Assembly (NCBI GenBank): GCA_947176345.1
Contig: CAMWQI010000003.1
Span: 1-50,274, forward strand
Direction: 5' to 3'
DNA length: 50,274 bases
Origin: an uncultured Ruminococcus sp.
Lineage (GTDB): Bacteria > Bacillota > Clostridia > Oscillospirales > Ruminococcaceae
A program made the position numbers and the translations under genes. A model generated the notes under the pieces. It was not told the origin of the DNA and did not search any database. It worked only from the letters and a program-made list of their open reading frames with translations. Below, one piece after another: positions 1-9,015 of this stretch. Numbering within the stretch: the stretch's first letter is position 1; the number at the start of each line of letters is the position of its first letter.

Positions 1-1
1 C

Positions 2-520
2 TTCAACGACGATACAAAGGAAAATGGTGGTATATTCTCACAGTCACAGGGCTGGTTAATTCTTGCTGAATCCATTCTGGGTCACGGTAACCGTGCATTT
101 GAATATTTCATGGAAAGCTCACCGGCATCTATGAATGATAAGGCAGAAATACGCGTTTCAGAACCATACGTACACGGACAGTTTACAGAATCAAGAGCAT
201 CACGCTATGAGGGACGTTCACACGTTCACTGGCTTACCGGCACAGCATCTACTGTAATGGTAGGTTGCGTAGAAGGCATATGCGGTATGCATCCGGATAT
301 GAAAGGTCTTGAAATTTCCCCGTCAATTCCGGCTGAATGGAATGGCTTTAAGATTGAAAAAGTTTTCCGCGGAAATAAACTCAATATAACTATTGACAAC
401 TCAGCACACGTTGAAAGTGGTGTAAAAGAAGTTATCCTGAACGGAAACAAGCTTGACGGAAACTACATTCCGGCTAATGCACTGAAAGAAATCAATGATA
501 TAACTGTTCTACTTGGTTAA
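2..520 (+). CDS. GH94 family phosphorylase (cellobiose/cellodextrin phosphorylase-like), C-terminal part
   Basis: Open from the left edge (frame beginning at base 2) to a TAA at 520, so about 172 C-terminal residues are visible and the start is outside the window. The segments ENGGIFSQSQGW, HWLTGTASTVM and ISPSIPAEWNGFKIEKVFRG are typical of the end of the (alpha/alpha)6 catalytic domain and the following beta-sandwich of GH94 enzymes. These split cellobiose, cellodextrins or chitobiose with phosphate to give a sugar-1-phosphate. Which disaccharide is used cannot be decided from the tail; cellobiose fits a plant-fibre degrader. No signal peptide can be judged. It is followed by one copy of a dispersed repeat and a strong bidirectional terminator. 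Family assignment is by recognised motifs; substrate is inference. Confidence 0.85.
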   Translation, partial: FNDDTKENGGIFSQSQGWLILAESILGHGNRAFEYFMESSPASMNDKAEIRVSEPYVHGQFTESRASRYEGRSHVHWLTGTASTVMVGCVEGICGMHPDMKGLEISPSIPAEWNGFKIEKVFRGNKLNITIDNSAHVESGVKEVILNGNKLDGNYIPANALKEINDITVLLG

Positions 521-547
521 AAAAAGTCACACGCGAAATACAAAAAA
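521..547 (+). repeat. Single copy of a dispersed repeat (core TCACACGCGAAATAC)
   Basis: Immediately after the GH94 stop codon lies A5-G-TCACACGCGAAATAC-A6. The same 27 nt recur exactly at 16240-16266, after the solute-binding-protein gene, where a second, slightly diverged unit sits directly upstream. Both sites are just 3' of a plus-strand gene. The function is unknown. Confidence 0.7.
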
Positions 548-575
548 ATTCCGGAATTTTAAAAATTCCGGAATT
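547..575. terminator. Bidirectional intrinsic terminator
   Basis: Perfect inverted repeat: 547-560 (AATTCCGGAATTTT) pairs with 562-575, followed by T-rich sequence on the plus strand and preceded by A7 (a T-run on the minus strand). It ends both the GH94 gene and the leftward operon whose last gene stops at 582. Confidence 0.85.
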
Positions 576-581
576 ATTTTT

Positions 582-863
582 TTATTTGTTAAGTGCTTTT
601 TCAAGCCATATATGTGCAGTATCAAGTGCCTCATATAGTCCGATACATTCCATGTTTCGTACACAGGCTTTTAACGGGTCAAGTGTCGGGTCAGTAGACA
701 TCTGAATAACCTTTATTTTGCCTGCCACTTCATTGTCATCTACTTTCTGTGTGGAAAGTATATTCATCATTATTACGTAATCATCAGACATATAGCCGTA
801 ATAAATAGTATTTTTGCATCTCACAAGCGGATAGCCTTTATAGGTGTAAAAATTTTCGTTCAT
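582..863 (-). CDS. Conserved-looking small protein of unknown function (93 aa)
   Basis: The start is well supported: AAAGGAGG lies about 8 nt before the ATG at 863. The product is a 93-residue soluble protein with no signal peptide, membrane segment or metal motif. It opens with a Tyr-rich segment (FYTYKGYPLVR, TIYYGYMSDDYVIMM) and ends with an amphipathic stretch (IWLEKALNK), which suggests a small alpha/beta fold. It is the last gene of the leftward ABC operon: only 27 nt separate it from the DUF4340 gene, and the terminator follows within a few bases. No family recognised; its position suggests co-expression with, not necessarily a role in, the ABC system. Confidence 0.7.
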   Translation of the reverse strand: MNENFYTYKGYPLVRCKNTIYYGYMSDDYVIMMNILSTQKVDDNEVAGKIKVIQMSTDPTLDPLKACVRNMECIGLYEALDTAHIWLEKALNK

Positions 864-890
864 TGGGTATCCTCCTTTATAGTAATCATA

Positions 891-2414
891 TTATTTCCAT
901 GTTGTGATATAATCCTCTCCTGTTCCTATTCTCCTTATATTCTCAATAAGAGTATCAACATATGATTTTGTACAGGTATACTTGCTTTTTCCGTCAACGG
1001 CAATAAGTGCGGTAAGAGCAGTATTTTCATAGAAATCTATTTTTATAGTCTTTTTCATATATGAGTCTGTGTACTCAAGAGTGACAGCCGGTGCAGTATC
1101 AGGAATTTCAGCATCAAGTGCAAACTCTTCCGCTGATGCATCTATAAGGAAACCATAGAACTGTCTGTAGCGTTCACTGTCGAAAGTTTCACCGTTTCTT
1201 GTTACTTTGAAATATTCAGCCTTGTTGTTGTCGGCGGATTTGTCTTTAGGTTCAATGACAAATTCTTCTAACATATCAGCAGTCTTAATACTAAGGTCAG
1301 TAATATTCCATACATAAGAACCTATCATAATTCTTGACGTTATATCAATGGGCATTACAGTACTCCATCGTGCATCTTCAGTATCTACAATGTAGATAAT
1401 ATTTCCGTCCTCAAACATTGCATAGCAACACTTTTTATTATTGTCATCTATGAACGGTTCACTCATAAGTAGTACATAATTATTGCCGTCGTCACAGTCC
1501 ATAGTCACACGACAGAAAGGCTCTTTGAGACCTGCTCCGGCAATGTCTGCCTCCTTACAGTGAATAGAATATATCCCCTCCGACATAAGACCAAACATTC
1601 CGTTAGTTATATCCTCTGAACGCTCAACAGTAAGATAAGCATCAGTAGGCTCAACCATTACGTGTGTGGCAGATGTACCACCAGTATATTTTCCGTCGTT
1701 GCTTTTCTTGTCGTATTCAAGCAGAATATCATAATCAATGTCTTCACGCTCTATGCGGAGACTGTTTATTATTGGATATTCTTCTTCTGCCGGCTCTTCC
1801 AAAATGACAATATCAACAAATTCATCAAGTGTCTTGCTGTAGTTTGCCACATATGAAGTATCAACTGTATATACAGTTTTTTCACCGTCAAGCATGACAT
1901 AAGTTGCAGAATTTGCCGGTGCTTTATCTCCGACAAGAAATTTCTTTACCGTTCCGGTCTGGAATTTTACTTCAACTTCTGCCTGTGGTTTGTCAAGACC
2001 GAATTTAGAAAGATTTTCGCAGTTTTCGTCAACAATAGACCCTGTAACCATATGAACAGCATTATTGGCAAGAGTTCCGACTACAGCGGTATTCAGCGGA
2101 ATATCCTCATAGCCGTCAAGCGTATACGTTGCCGCTGACTCATCTGTAGGTGCGGTGTTCATTACAACATGAAGTGTATCAGTAGTGTTTTTTACATTAA
2201 CTTCCTTTACAAGTCCCTCTTCCTCATCGGATTTTTCGTCCCTGATAAGAATTATCCCCTCACCGTAAGTTTCTGACGATTCTTCCGACGTTGAAACGGA
2301 ATCTTCATTATTATTTGTATTTTTTGGTTCTGTAAGCATAAGTGCGGTAAGTCCACCACCCAGAACGACCACAGCCACTCCGAGACCGATAATAGTTTTA
2401 ACGGATTTATTCAT
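891..2414 (-). CDS. DUF4340 domain protein of a Gld-like ABC system
   Basis: A 507-residue protein with one N-terminal membrane segment (about residues 4-28, TIIGLGVAVVVLGGGLTALM), a short acidic Ser/Glu-rich linker and a long extracytoplasmic region. The region contains two similar halves in which a DUF4340-type pattern occurs (FGLDKPQAEVEVKF, then LVGDKAPANSATYVML). DUF4340 proteins are encoded next to GldA/F/G-like ABC genes in many bacteria, and their biochemical role is not settled. Its start overlaps the end of the GldG-like gene by 4 nt (ATGA type), so translation is probably coupled. The name is by family resemblance and context; function is inference. Confidence 0.75.
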   Translation of the reverse strand: MNKSVKTIIGLGVAVVVLGGGLTALMLTEPKNTNNNEDSVSTSEESSETYGEGIILIRDEKSDEEEGLVKEVNVKNTTDTLHVVMNTAPTDESAATYTLDGYEDIPLNTAVVGTLANNAVHMVTGSIVDENCENLSKFGLDKPQAEVEVKFQTGTVKKFLVGDKAPANSATYVMLDGEKTVYTVDTSYVANYSKTLDEFVDIVILEEPAEEEYPIINSLRIEREDIDYDILLEYDKKSNDGKYTGGTSATHVMVEPTDAYLTVERSEDITNGMFGLMSEGIYSIHCKEADIAGAGLKEPFCRVTMDCDDGNNYVLLMSEPFIDDNNKKCCYAMFEDGNIIYIVDTEDARWSTVMPIDITSRIMIGSYVWNITDLSIKTADMLEEFVIEPKDKSADNNKAEYFKVTRNGETFDSERYRQFYGFLIDASAEEFALDAEIPDTAPAVTLEYTDSYMKKTIKIDFYENTALTALIAVDGKSKYTCTKSYVDTLIENIRRIGTGEDYITTWK

Positions 2415-4012
2415 TTGTTGCGTCTCCTTACGAATACAATTATTCCGGCAACGGCAACTATAGCCGGTATTGCATATATAGTGAATATCTTTATACCGTT
2501 CATCTGTGAGGCAGTTGGAGTTATAAGTGCCTGCTGGAGTGCCTTTTCAGGAATTACAGCAGAGGCTTCCTTACCTGTCATAGTGTTAATCATTCCCATG
2601 ATTACATTTGCGTTATTAAAAGCATTTGTCTGTGTGAGCAGTGAATTGCTTATCATGAAAGAACTTCCCAGCACAAGCAGATGACTTGAATATCTGTCAA
2701 GACCTGCACTTGTTTCCTTTACAGAAATAATAGCAGCATCTCTTGTACCTGTCTGTGAATTATCCTGGTCATATGAAGTATCCATTGATTTAAGGACAGA
2801 AGTTGTTATATTATCATTATTCTTTGTGAGTATAGAAAGTTTTCTTGTTGCTGGTGCAACTATCGGCAGTGATTCATTAGGCAGACTGCCTACTGAGTTT
2901 GTATCGCTTATTTCAAGTTTTACATTAACATTCTGATTGAACCCTAAATAAGTCTCAATCCAGTTTGTGTCATCAAGTACAGCACTTTCATCAACCTGTA
3001 TATTCCAGTCGGCAAGAAATTCTGTTATATTAGGCAAATCATTTACATAAAGATTTGGAATATAAAGCATATTACGCTGATAGTTTCCGCCGTTATAGAG
3101 GAAATCGCCTAATTTTCCGATAATATCCGCACTGAAATCCACAGCCGGCATAGGTATTACTACAAGGTCATATTCTTCCGTACTTAGTTCATCTGTAGCA
3201 ATGTCAATTTCTGTACAGTCATAACCGTTCTTACTTAAAAATGACATAAAGTCTGATGATATTGTTTCATAGCCCTGTCCGGTAATCGAAACGCCGTTCA
3301 TCATGGAAGCAAAAGCGGTCTTTATCGGGTTTGAGTCCGTAACGCTCAGAACAGCAGATGTAATTGTACTTTCACCGACGAAATTCATAGTAACGGCTGT
3401 ATTTGTACTTGTATTAGCCGGAACTATCATCTGTATGATTTCTTCCTGACTAATAACTTTCACACGTCCGTTATCATTATTTCCGGAAAATACTATAATA
3501 CTTCCCTCCGGAATGTCATTGTTATAGAACTTTCTGTATTTTGCGATAATATCAGGGTCTTTGTTCATGTCAACGTACTGTACTTTAATATTGCCCTGTC
3601 CTTGCTGTGCATACATTTCGTATTTTTCAAGTACAGACGGTATCATGTCATATGGTGTTTCGACGTTTATTCCGTAATATGCAAGATACATCTGCTTATA
3701 GTAATTTGCCATTGATGTAAAATCGCTCTTAGCGAATGTGACTGTAATTTCAACGTCCTGTTTAATATTCTTTATGGCTTCTATTGATTCCTCACTGATT
3801 TCATATCTGTTATCAGCGGTGAGGTCTATTTTCAGCGGTGAACGCTTTGCAAGCATACTGCATATAAGATTCAGGATAACAACAAGTACAATCACAAGTG
3901 CTATCACCGCAAATGACATAGATCCATACTTGAATTTTTTCATATTTTTTTTAGGTTTTTTTAGCTGTTCCGGTACTGAAGCCGTATCTGTTACAATTTC
4001 TTTTTTGCTCAT
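2411..4012 (-). CDS. GldG-like ABC-associated extracytoplasmic protein
   Basis: 533 residues with a basic cytoplasmic N-terminus, a membrane segment around residues 31-52 and a second at about 507-528 followed by RRRNK. This gives a large outside domain anchored at both ends. The outside part begins KIDLTADNRYEISEESIEAIK, the signature opening of GldG / ABC-type_uncharacterised transport proteins (PF09822 type), with the expected FVGESTITSAVLSVT segment later. In gliding bacteria GldG works with GldA and GldF; in Firmicutes the cargo is unknown. It lies between the permease and the DUF4340 gene in one operon. Family confident; transported substrate unknown. Confidence 0.85.
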   Translation of the reverse strand: MSKKEIVTDTASVPEQLKKPKKNMKKFKYGSMSFAVIALVIVLVVILNLICSMLAKRSPLKIDLTADNRYEISEESIEAIKNIKQDVEITVTFAKSDFTSMANYYKQMYLAYYGINVETPYDMIPSVLEKYEMYAQQGQGNIKVQYVDMNKDPDIIAKYRKFYNNDIPEGSIIVFSGNNDNGRVKVISQEEIIQMIVPANTSTNTAVTMNFVGESTITSAVLSVTDSNPIKTAFASMMNGVSITGQGYETISSDFMSFLSKNGYDCTEIDIATDELSTEEYDLVVIPMPAVDFSADIIGKLGDFLYNGGNYQRNMLYIPNLYVNDLPNITEFLADWNIQVDESAVLDDTNWIETYLGFNQNVNVKLEISDTNSVGSLPNESLPIVAPATRKLSILTKNNDNITTSVLKSMDTSYDQDNSQTGTRDAAIISVKETSAGLDRYSSHLLVLGSSFMISNSLLTQTNAFNNANVIMGMINTMTGKEASAVIPEKALQQALITPTASQMNGIKIFTIYAIPAIVAVAGIIVFVRRRNK

Positions 4013-4037
4013 CTGAAAATACCTTCCTTTCCGTAAA

Positions 4038-4742
4038 TTATCCCCAACGTCTCTTGTCCAGAACTCTTACAGTGAAGAAATTGAACAGAAACGCAACACT
4101 AAGGAAAAATACTACACTCGGAAGACTGAAAATTCCCTGTGTGAACTCAATGTATCTTGAATAGAATGAAAGTGATGTAATTGCTTTGCTAATATGCTCA
4201 TTCGATATATTGGCTGCAAATGAGTCAAAAAGATACAGCACGAAAAGTGCCAGCATACTTGCCACAGCAGATGCCATCTGATTTTCTGTAAGCGACGATA
4301 TAAAAAGTCCCACTGCTATGAATGCCGAACCTAAAAACAACATGGCAAAATAATTACCTAAAAGAGTTGTCCATACCACGTCGCCTAAAACGGCAAGGAA
4401 TATTGAATAAATAAATACAACGCTTTCCGCTATGATAAAAAGCGTAAGTGCTGCAAAATATTTACCTAAAACTATATCCCACAGACCGACGGGAGCAGTT
4501 AGCAAGCCTTGGTCTGTCTTGTTTTTCTTTTCCTCACTTAAAAGTCTCATTGTAAGTATAGGTATAAGGAAAAGTATTATCAGAAACATACTACTGAACA
4601 TAGGTGATGTGTCCGTCCTGCCTGAACCTATTACACCGGCATAGAAGAAATATCCCGAAAGCAGATAGAATACTGAAAGAAATACATAAGCTACTCCCGA
4701 TGTGAAAAAAGCACCTACTTCACGTCTGTAAATTGCACCCAT
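4038..4742 (-). CDS. ABC-2 type permease, GldF-like
   Basis: A 234-residue polytopic membrane protein with about six hydrophobic segments. It opens with IYRREVGAFFTSGVAYVFLSVFY, the characteristic start of GldF/ABC-2 permeases whose N-terminal amphipathic helix is followed by TM1. The loop MRLLSEEKKNKTDQGLLTAPV is the conserved cytoplasmic coupling region of this family. Length matches GldF-like permeases (about 230-245). The start ATG shares one base with the stop of the ATPase gene (position 4742), indicating translational coupling. It should form the channel half of the exporter with the ATPase next door. Confidence 0.9.
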   Translation of the reverse strand: MGAIYRREVGAFFTSGVAYVFLSVFYLLSGYFFYAGVIGSGRTDTSPMFSSMFLIILFLIPILTMRLLSEEKKNKTDQGLLTAPVGLWDIVLGKYFAALTLFIIAESVVFIYSIFLAVLGDVVWTTLLGNYFAMLFLGSAFIAVGLFISSLTENQMASAVASMLALFVLYLFDSFAANISNEHISKAITSLSFYSRYIEFTQGIFSLPSVVFFLSVAFLFNFFTVRVLDKRRWG

Positions 4743-5794
4743 TATTCATTACCTCCGTTTTCCTGTTGGTCGTCGGTGTCGCTGTCTGAACTGTCCTCAA
4801 ATTTTATATTTATGCGTGGTCTTTCGGGTTCAATTTTAATATCATTTTCGCCCATAGTAATTTTAAGGAATATATCTTCAAGTGTAAGGTCAGAAAGTTG
4901 TAACATGAGTATATTCCAGCCTTTTTCACGGCAAAGTGCATTAAGCGAACGGCGTATATCAATTGATTCGTCTGCCTCAACGTCGTAATCGTAAATACCC
5001 TTTTCACGTTCCATATCAGCACGGACATATTTTATGCCTTTGAGTGATTTTATAGCCTTTACTATTTCGTCCTTGTCAGCGGAAGTCTTTGTTGTACCCT
5101 CAATACGCAAAGTCATTTTGTGTTCGTTGGTAAGCTGTCTTGCGATTTCGTCGGCTGTACCGTCGGCTGCGACCTCACCTTTATTGATAATAATTATCCT
5201 GTCGCATACCGCCTGAATTTCCGGCAGTATATGCGACGACAATATAACTGTATGTTTTTTGCCTAATTTTTTAATAAGAGTTCTGATTTCGATAATCTGA
5301 TTAGGGTCAAGTCCAACAGTTGGCTCATCAAGAATAAGAACAGGCGGATTATTTATAAGTGCCTGTGCAAGACCCACTCTCTGCCTATAGCCCTTTGAGA
5401 GATTTTTTATTATACGGTCTTTTACGTGTGTTATCTTGCATAAGTCGCATACGTCCTTAAGATGTGCCTTGCGTGGTAGTTTGCACTTCTTAAGGTCATA
5501 TACAAAATTAAGATAGCCCTCAATTGTCATATCGATGTAAAGTGGCGGAATTTCCGGCAGATAGCCAATAGATGACTTTGCTTTTTTAGGGTCTTCAAAT
5601 ATATCAACGCCGTTTACAAGTACCTGTCCAGACGTTGACGAAATGTAACCTGTAAGCATATTCATAGTGGTTGACTTTCCTGCACCGTTAGGTCCTAAAA
5701 AACCTAAAATTTCGCCCTGTTCTACTTTAAAGTTTATGTTTTTCACGGCTTGTTTGTCGCCGTACTTCTTGCTGAGATTTTTAACCTCAATCAT
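4742..5794 (-). CDS. ABC transporter ATP-binding protein, GldA-like
   Basis: 350 residues. Walker A GPNGAGKST near residue 35, Q-loop region in LPEIPPLY, signature LSKGYRQRVGLAQ near 133, Walker B VLILDEPTVGLDP, and switch histidine in VILSSHILPE are all intact. A C-terminal extension of about 120 residues carries the regulatory alpha/beta domain common in drug/export ATPases and ends in an acidic, Asp/Ser-rich tail (SDSDTDD). It is the first gene of the four-gene Gld-like operon, with GGAGGG about 6 nt before the ATG. The gap to ribF (93 nt) contains a possible -10 box and a palindrome. ABC ATPase certain; cargo unknown. Confidence 0.93.
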   Translation of the reverse strand: MIEVKNLSKKYGDKQAVKNINFKVEQGEILGFLGPNGAGKSTTMNMLTGYISSTSGQVLVNGVDIFEDPKKAKSSIGYLPEIPPLYIDMTIEGYLNFVYDLKKCKLPRKAHLKDVCDLCKITHVKDRIIKNLSKGYRQRVGLAQALINNPPVLILDEPTVGLDPNQIIEIRTLIKKLGKKHTVILSSHILPEIQAVCDRIIIINKGEVAADGTADEIARQLTNEHKMTLRIEGTTKTSADKDEIVKAIKSLKGIKYVRADMEREKGIYDYDVEADESIDIRRSLNALCREKGWNILMLQLSDLTLEDIFLKITMGENDIKIEPERPRINIKFEDSSDSDTDDQQENGGNE

Positions 5795-5807
5795 TCAATT
5801 CCCTCCC

Positions 5808-5820
5808 TGAAACAGTTTCA
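5808..5820. promoter_or_regulatory. Perfect palindrome before the ABC operon, possible operator
   Basis: TGAAAC-A-GTTTCA lies between a possible -10 box (TATAAT on the minus strand, 5836-5841) and the ribosome site of the GldA-like gene. The matching -35 (CTATCA, 5859-5864) is poor, so the promoter is weakly supported. The palindrome would suit a dimeric repressor; this is inference. Confidence 0.35.
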
Positions 5821-5887
5821 TTGATTTTTGCAGATATTATAATAATAGTATTTTTTTGTGATAGTGCCGTGAAAGTAAAGCGAATAT

Positions 5888-6772
5888 TTATAAAATTTCA
5901 CGTACAACGGCAATATCCTTTGAAATCTGTTCTTTGAGTTCATCAACAGATGAGAACTTCATTTCAGGACGGATAAATTTATGAAACTCAACTTTAATAT
6001 TTCTGTTGTATAAGTCACCGGAAAAGTCAAGGACGTGAGTTTCTGCAAGAGGTGTACGTTTTCCGGCAATAGTGGGCTTTACTCCGATATTGGTTATGGA
6101 TTTATATTTTATATTATTTATATATGTTGTTGTAAAATATACGCCGTATTTAAGTACAAGCTGTCCTTTGGAGTAATTCTGATTTATAGTCGGAAAATTT
6201 ATCGTCCTGCCTATTTCATTTCCGTGAACGACAGTATTATAAATTCTGTATGGTTCGCCTAAAAAAATATTTGCCTTTTCGATTTCACCATTTACAAGGC
6301 AACGGCGGATTTCACCGGAAGATACAGTTATATCATTAATTTTTACCGGTTCAGCGGTCTGTACCGAAAAGCCATAACGCTCACCGAAACGCCTCAAATC
6401 CTCAACGTCACACGATGCATTTTTCCCGAACCTGAAATTATTTCCGCAACAGACTATTTCCGCATTCAATTTTTTCAAAAGAATATTTTCCGCAAACTCC
6501 TCACCAGAAAGTCCGCATATTTCATCAAAATTTTCTGAATAAATATTAAATGAAAATCCGAGATTTTCAAGCATTCTATATTTATCAAAATGAACATATA
6601 TATAGCCGTTCTGACCGCTTGACTTCCGGAGTACCGCAACAGGATTGAACGTAAATACAGCCGGTTGCAGACCGTTTTTTTCCTGTTCAAGTGCGAGGTC
6701 AAGCACGGCACGGTGTCCGAGATGTACGCCGTCAAAAAGTCCGAGTGCCACAGCACGTTTTTTTGTTTCCAT
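5888..6772 (-). CDS. ribF: Bifunctional riboflavin kinase / FAD synthetase
   Basis: Converts riboflavin to FMN and FMN to FAD in the cytoplasm. 294 residues, slightly shorter than the usual 305-320. The N-terminal nucleotidyltransferase domain shows ALGLFDGVHLGHRAV (the HxGH-type site), GNNFRFGKNASC and the SSGEIRR motif. The C-terminal kinase domain shows GRTINFPTIN (the Mg-ATP/flavin loop with the essential PTxN) and TNIGVKPTI. Its start is 9 nt after the truB stop, so the two are co-transcribed, the standard placement at the end of the nusA-infB operon in Firmicutes. No FMN riboswitch is present upstream; expression follows the operon. Confidence 0.95.
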   Translation of the reverse strand: METKKRAVALGLFDGVHLGHRAVLDLALEQEKNGLQPAVFTFNPVAVLRKSSGQNGYIYVHFDKYRMLENLGFSFNIYSENFDEICGLSGEEFAENILLKKLNAEIVCCGNNFRFGKNASCDVEDLRRFGERYGFSVQTAEPVKINDITVSSGEIRRCLVNGEIEKANIFLGEPYRIYNTVVHGNEIGRTINFPTINQNYSKGQLVLKYGVYFTTTYINNIKYKSITNIGVKPTIAGKRTPLAETHVLDFSGDLYNRNIKVEFHKFIRPEMKFSSVDELKEQISKDIAVVREIL

Positions 6773-6781
6773 TGTATCACC

Positions 6782-7675
6782 TCATACAAGATTTTTCCCG
6801 ATACGTAATATACCGTTTTCGTGTTCCGCAAGTGCCGTACCGATAAAAGCACCATCAAATCCATAGACAGAATATAAATCACAGTCGCTTTTTATGTTGT
6901 GTATTCTTGACAAATCAAGTTTAACGCCGTTTTTGTAAAGTTTTGTTTGATGTTCATTAAGCTGGAGTTTTGGCAAGGAATTAAATACTCTCTCAACCGG
7001 AAGTATAAGGCTTTCAAGATTATTTTCGTCACGTGCCTGCTGAACCTGTTCAAAAGTGTAGCAGTCGTCAAGAGTAAAACCACTTGCGGAAGTCCTTACA
7101 AGAGATGTCATAATACCGCCACAGCCTAATTTTTCGCCTATATCGTGAATAATAGTCCGGATATACGTTCCCTTACCGCACGATATAGAAATATTTCCCT
7201 CACGTGTTTTTTCGTCATAGCTGACAAGATTAATATTCTTCACTTCTATTTCACGTGGTTTTCTTTCAACTTCTATCCCCTGCCTTGCGAGGTCATAAAG
7301 TCTCTGACCATTCACCTGTACAGCCGAATACATAGGGGGTATCTGCATTATTTTTCCCATAAAATCAGGAAGTATTTTCTTTATATCATTTTCTGATACT
7401 GATTTGTCGGAAGTCGTTAAAATTTTTCCGGTTATGTCCTGCGTATCTGTTGTTTGCCCGAGACGGAATCTGGCAGAATAACTTTTTGAGTTATCCGGCA
7501 TAATGTCACACGCTTTTGTAGCTGTGCCGACAAAAACCGGCAGAACACCCGTCGCCATAGGGTCAAGAGTACCGGCATGACCCAGACGTTTCATGCCGAG
7601 TATTCCTCTTAACTTTGCGACAACATCAAATGATGTGAAATCCTGTGGTTTGTTTATGCATAATATACCATTCAT
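6782..7675 (-). CDS. truB: tRNA pseudouridine-55 synthase
   Basis: Makes pseudouridine at position 55 in the T-loop of tRNAs. 297 residues, normal for a bacterial TruB. Motif I KPQDFTSFDVV, motif II with the catalytic Asp in RLGHAGTLDPMATGVL (about residue 41), PPMYSAVQVNGQRLYDLARQG and the CGKGTYIRTIIHDIG segment are all intact. The C-terminal region is PUA-like. Its start overlaps the nrnA stop by 4 nt (7672-7675). Confidence 0.96.
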   Translation of the reverse strand: MNGILCINKPQDFTSFDVVAKLRGILGMKRLGHAGTLDPMATGVLPVFVGTATKACDIMPDNSKSYSARFRLGQTTDTQDITGKILTTSDKSVSENDIKKILPDFMGKIMQIPPMYSAVQVNGQRLYDLARQGIEVERKPREIEVKNINLVSYDEKTREGNISISCGKGTYIRTIIHDIGEKLGCGGIMTSLVRTSASGFTLDDCYTFEQVQQARDENNLESLILPVERVFNSLPKLQLNEHQTKLYKNGVKLDLSRIHNIKSDCDLYSVYGFDGAFIGTALAEHENGILRIGKNLV

Positions 7676-8622
7676 AATAGAGCATTCCTTACAGTCTCAA
7701 CGAGCTGTTTCTTTATATCGTCAAGGTTTCCGGAAAGATTACAGCCAGCCGCTTTGGCATGACCGCCACCACCAAGAGTTTCACAGATTTCTGAAACATT
7801 TACCTTGTCTGCTGAACGAAACGAACATTTATAATCGTCCGCACGTTGACGAATGAAAATACCTACTTCAGCGGTTTCGTACTGAATTGTAAGAGGTGCA
7901 AATCCTTCAAGTTCCTCATCTTTTATGCCAAATTCCGACATCATTTCCCTTGTGACTGCAATTATATATAATTTTCCGTCAAGATATGTTTCAACAAGTT
8001 CATTCAACTTGCTTTCAAGTCTTACACGACCCATAGACTTGACATCAAACATATAGCGGTTTATCCTTGCAAAGTCAATACCACTGTATTCACGCATGAT
8101 TTCACTGGCTACTTCATGGGTATGCGGATTTGTACACGCAAACTTGAAACAGCCTGAATCCGTCGAAATTCCGGTATAAAGACATTTTGCACAGTGTTCG
8201 GTTATTTTAATGCCCATGAATTTTGCAAGGTCATAGATAACCTCACAGGCGGCGGCAGCATCTGCTCTTAAAAGAGTTTTTTCGGCATAATTTCTGTTGG
8301 AAACATGGTGGTCAATGCATAACTGGACTTTATCACCATAAATTTCCTGATATTTTCCCATAAGTTTAGGGTCTGCAATATCAACGGCAATTATGGTCTG
8401 CGGTTCAAATTCCTCACCTGCTCCGGATTCTGTAAGAAAATCATATCTTTTCGGGAATACATCATGACATACAACCCTGCTACGAATGCCGAGCTGTCCA
8501 AGAATTTCTTTCATTGCAAATCCAGCACCTACACAGTCTCCGTCGGGGTTACGGTGAGTAATTATTACAGCATCTTTGCAGTTACGGAGGAAAGTTTCCG
8601 CCTCACTGAAACCTATATACAT
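7672..8622 (-). CDS. nrnA: DHH-family phosphoesterase, oligoribonuclease/pAp-phosphatase type
   Basis: Degrades 2-5 nt RNA fragments and, in NrnA of Bacillus, dephosphorylates pAp. 316 residues. Domain 1 (DHH) carries THRNPDGDCVGAG, the metal-binding IIAVDIADP and the signature CIDHHVSNRNYAE. The C-terminal DHHA1 domain carries GGGGHAKAAGCN, which binds the nucleic acid. Location between rbfA and truB is the standard position in Firmicutes. A gap of 33 nt from rbfA and a 4-nt overlap with truB support one transcript. Confidence 0.93.
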   Translation of the reverse strand: MYIGFSEAETFLRNCKDAVIITHRNPDGDCVGAGFAMKEILGQLGIRSRVVCHDVFPKRYDFLTESGAGEEFEPQTIIAVDIADPKLMGKYQEIYGDKVQLCIDHHVSNRNYAEKTLLRADAAAACEVIYDLAKFMGIKITEHCAKCLYTGISTDSGCFKFACTNPHTHEVASEIMREYSGIDFARINRYMFDVKSMGRVRLESKLNELVETYLDGKLYIIAVTREMMSEFGIKDEELEGFAPLTIQYETAEVGIFIRQRADDYKCSFRSADKVNVSEICETLGGGGHAKAAGCNLSGNLDDIKKQLVETVRNALL

Positions 8623-8655
8623 AAAAATACACCTCTTGTCTTTATTTATTTAATA

Positions 8656-8997
8656 TCATTTGAGTAAATCGTTTAATTTTCTGCTTATTTCGGCACTTCT
8701 TTCAATGGAATTATCTGCTATGAAAGTAAGTTCCGGCGATTTACGCATTTTAAGGCGGTGGAAAAGTTCACGCTTTATAAATCCACTTGCACTTGTGAGA
8801 CCTTTTACGGAGTCAAGTGCCTTTTCCACACCTGAATAGCTTGATACATATATCTTGCATACTGACATATCCCCCGACAAATCAGCCCTTACAATAGTAA
8901 GCATAGGGTCTATGCGTGGGTCTTTGAGTTCACGGAGAATAGCGGTCATTTCGCGTTTAATATCTTCTGCCATACGGCTGTTTTTAAAATTTGCCAT
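8656..8997 (-). CDS. rbfA: 30S ribosome-binding factor A
   Basis: Assists late maturation of the 30S subunit (16S rRNA 5' end) and is important in the cold. 113 residues, the typical length. The KH-like fold is marked by RMAEDIKREMTAILRELKDPRI at the N-terminus, the segment CKIYVSSYSG (beta strand) and the C-terminal HRLKMRKSPELTFIADNSIE motif. It is the expected neighbour of infB, but here an unrecognised 140-residue gene is wedged between the two. Confidence 0.95.
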   Translation of the reverse strand: MANFKNSRMAEDIKREMTAILRELKDPRIDPMLTIVRADLSGDMSVCKIYVSSYSGVEKALDSVKGLTSASGFIKRELFHRLKMRKSPELTFIADNSIERSAEISRKLNDLLK

Positions 8998-9015
8998 TAA
9001 TAATCCTTTCTGAAA

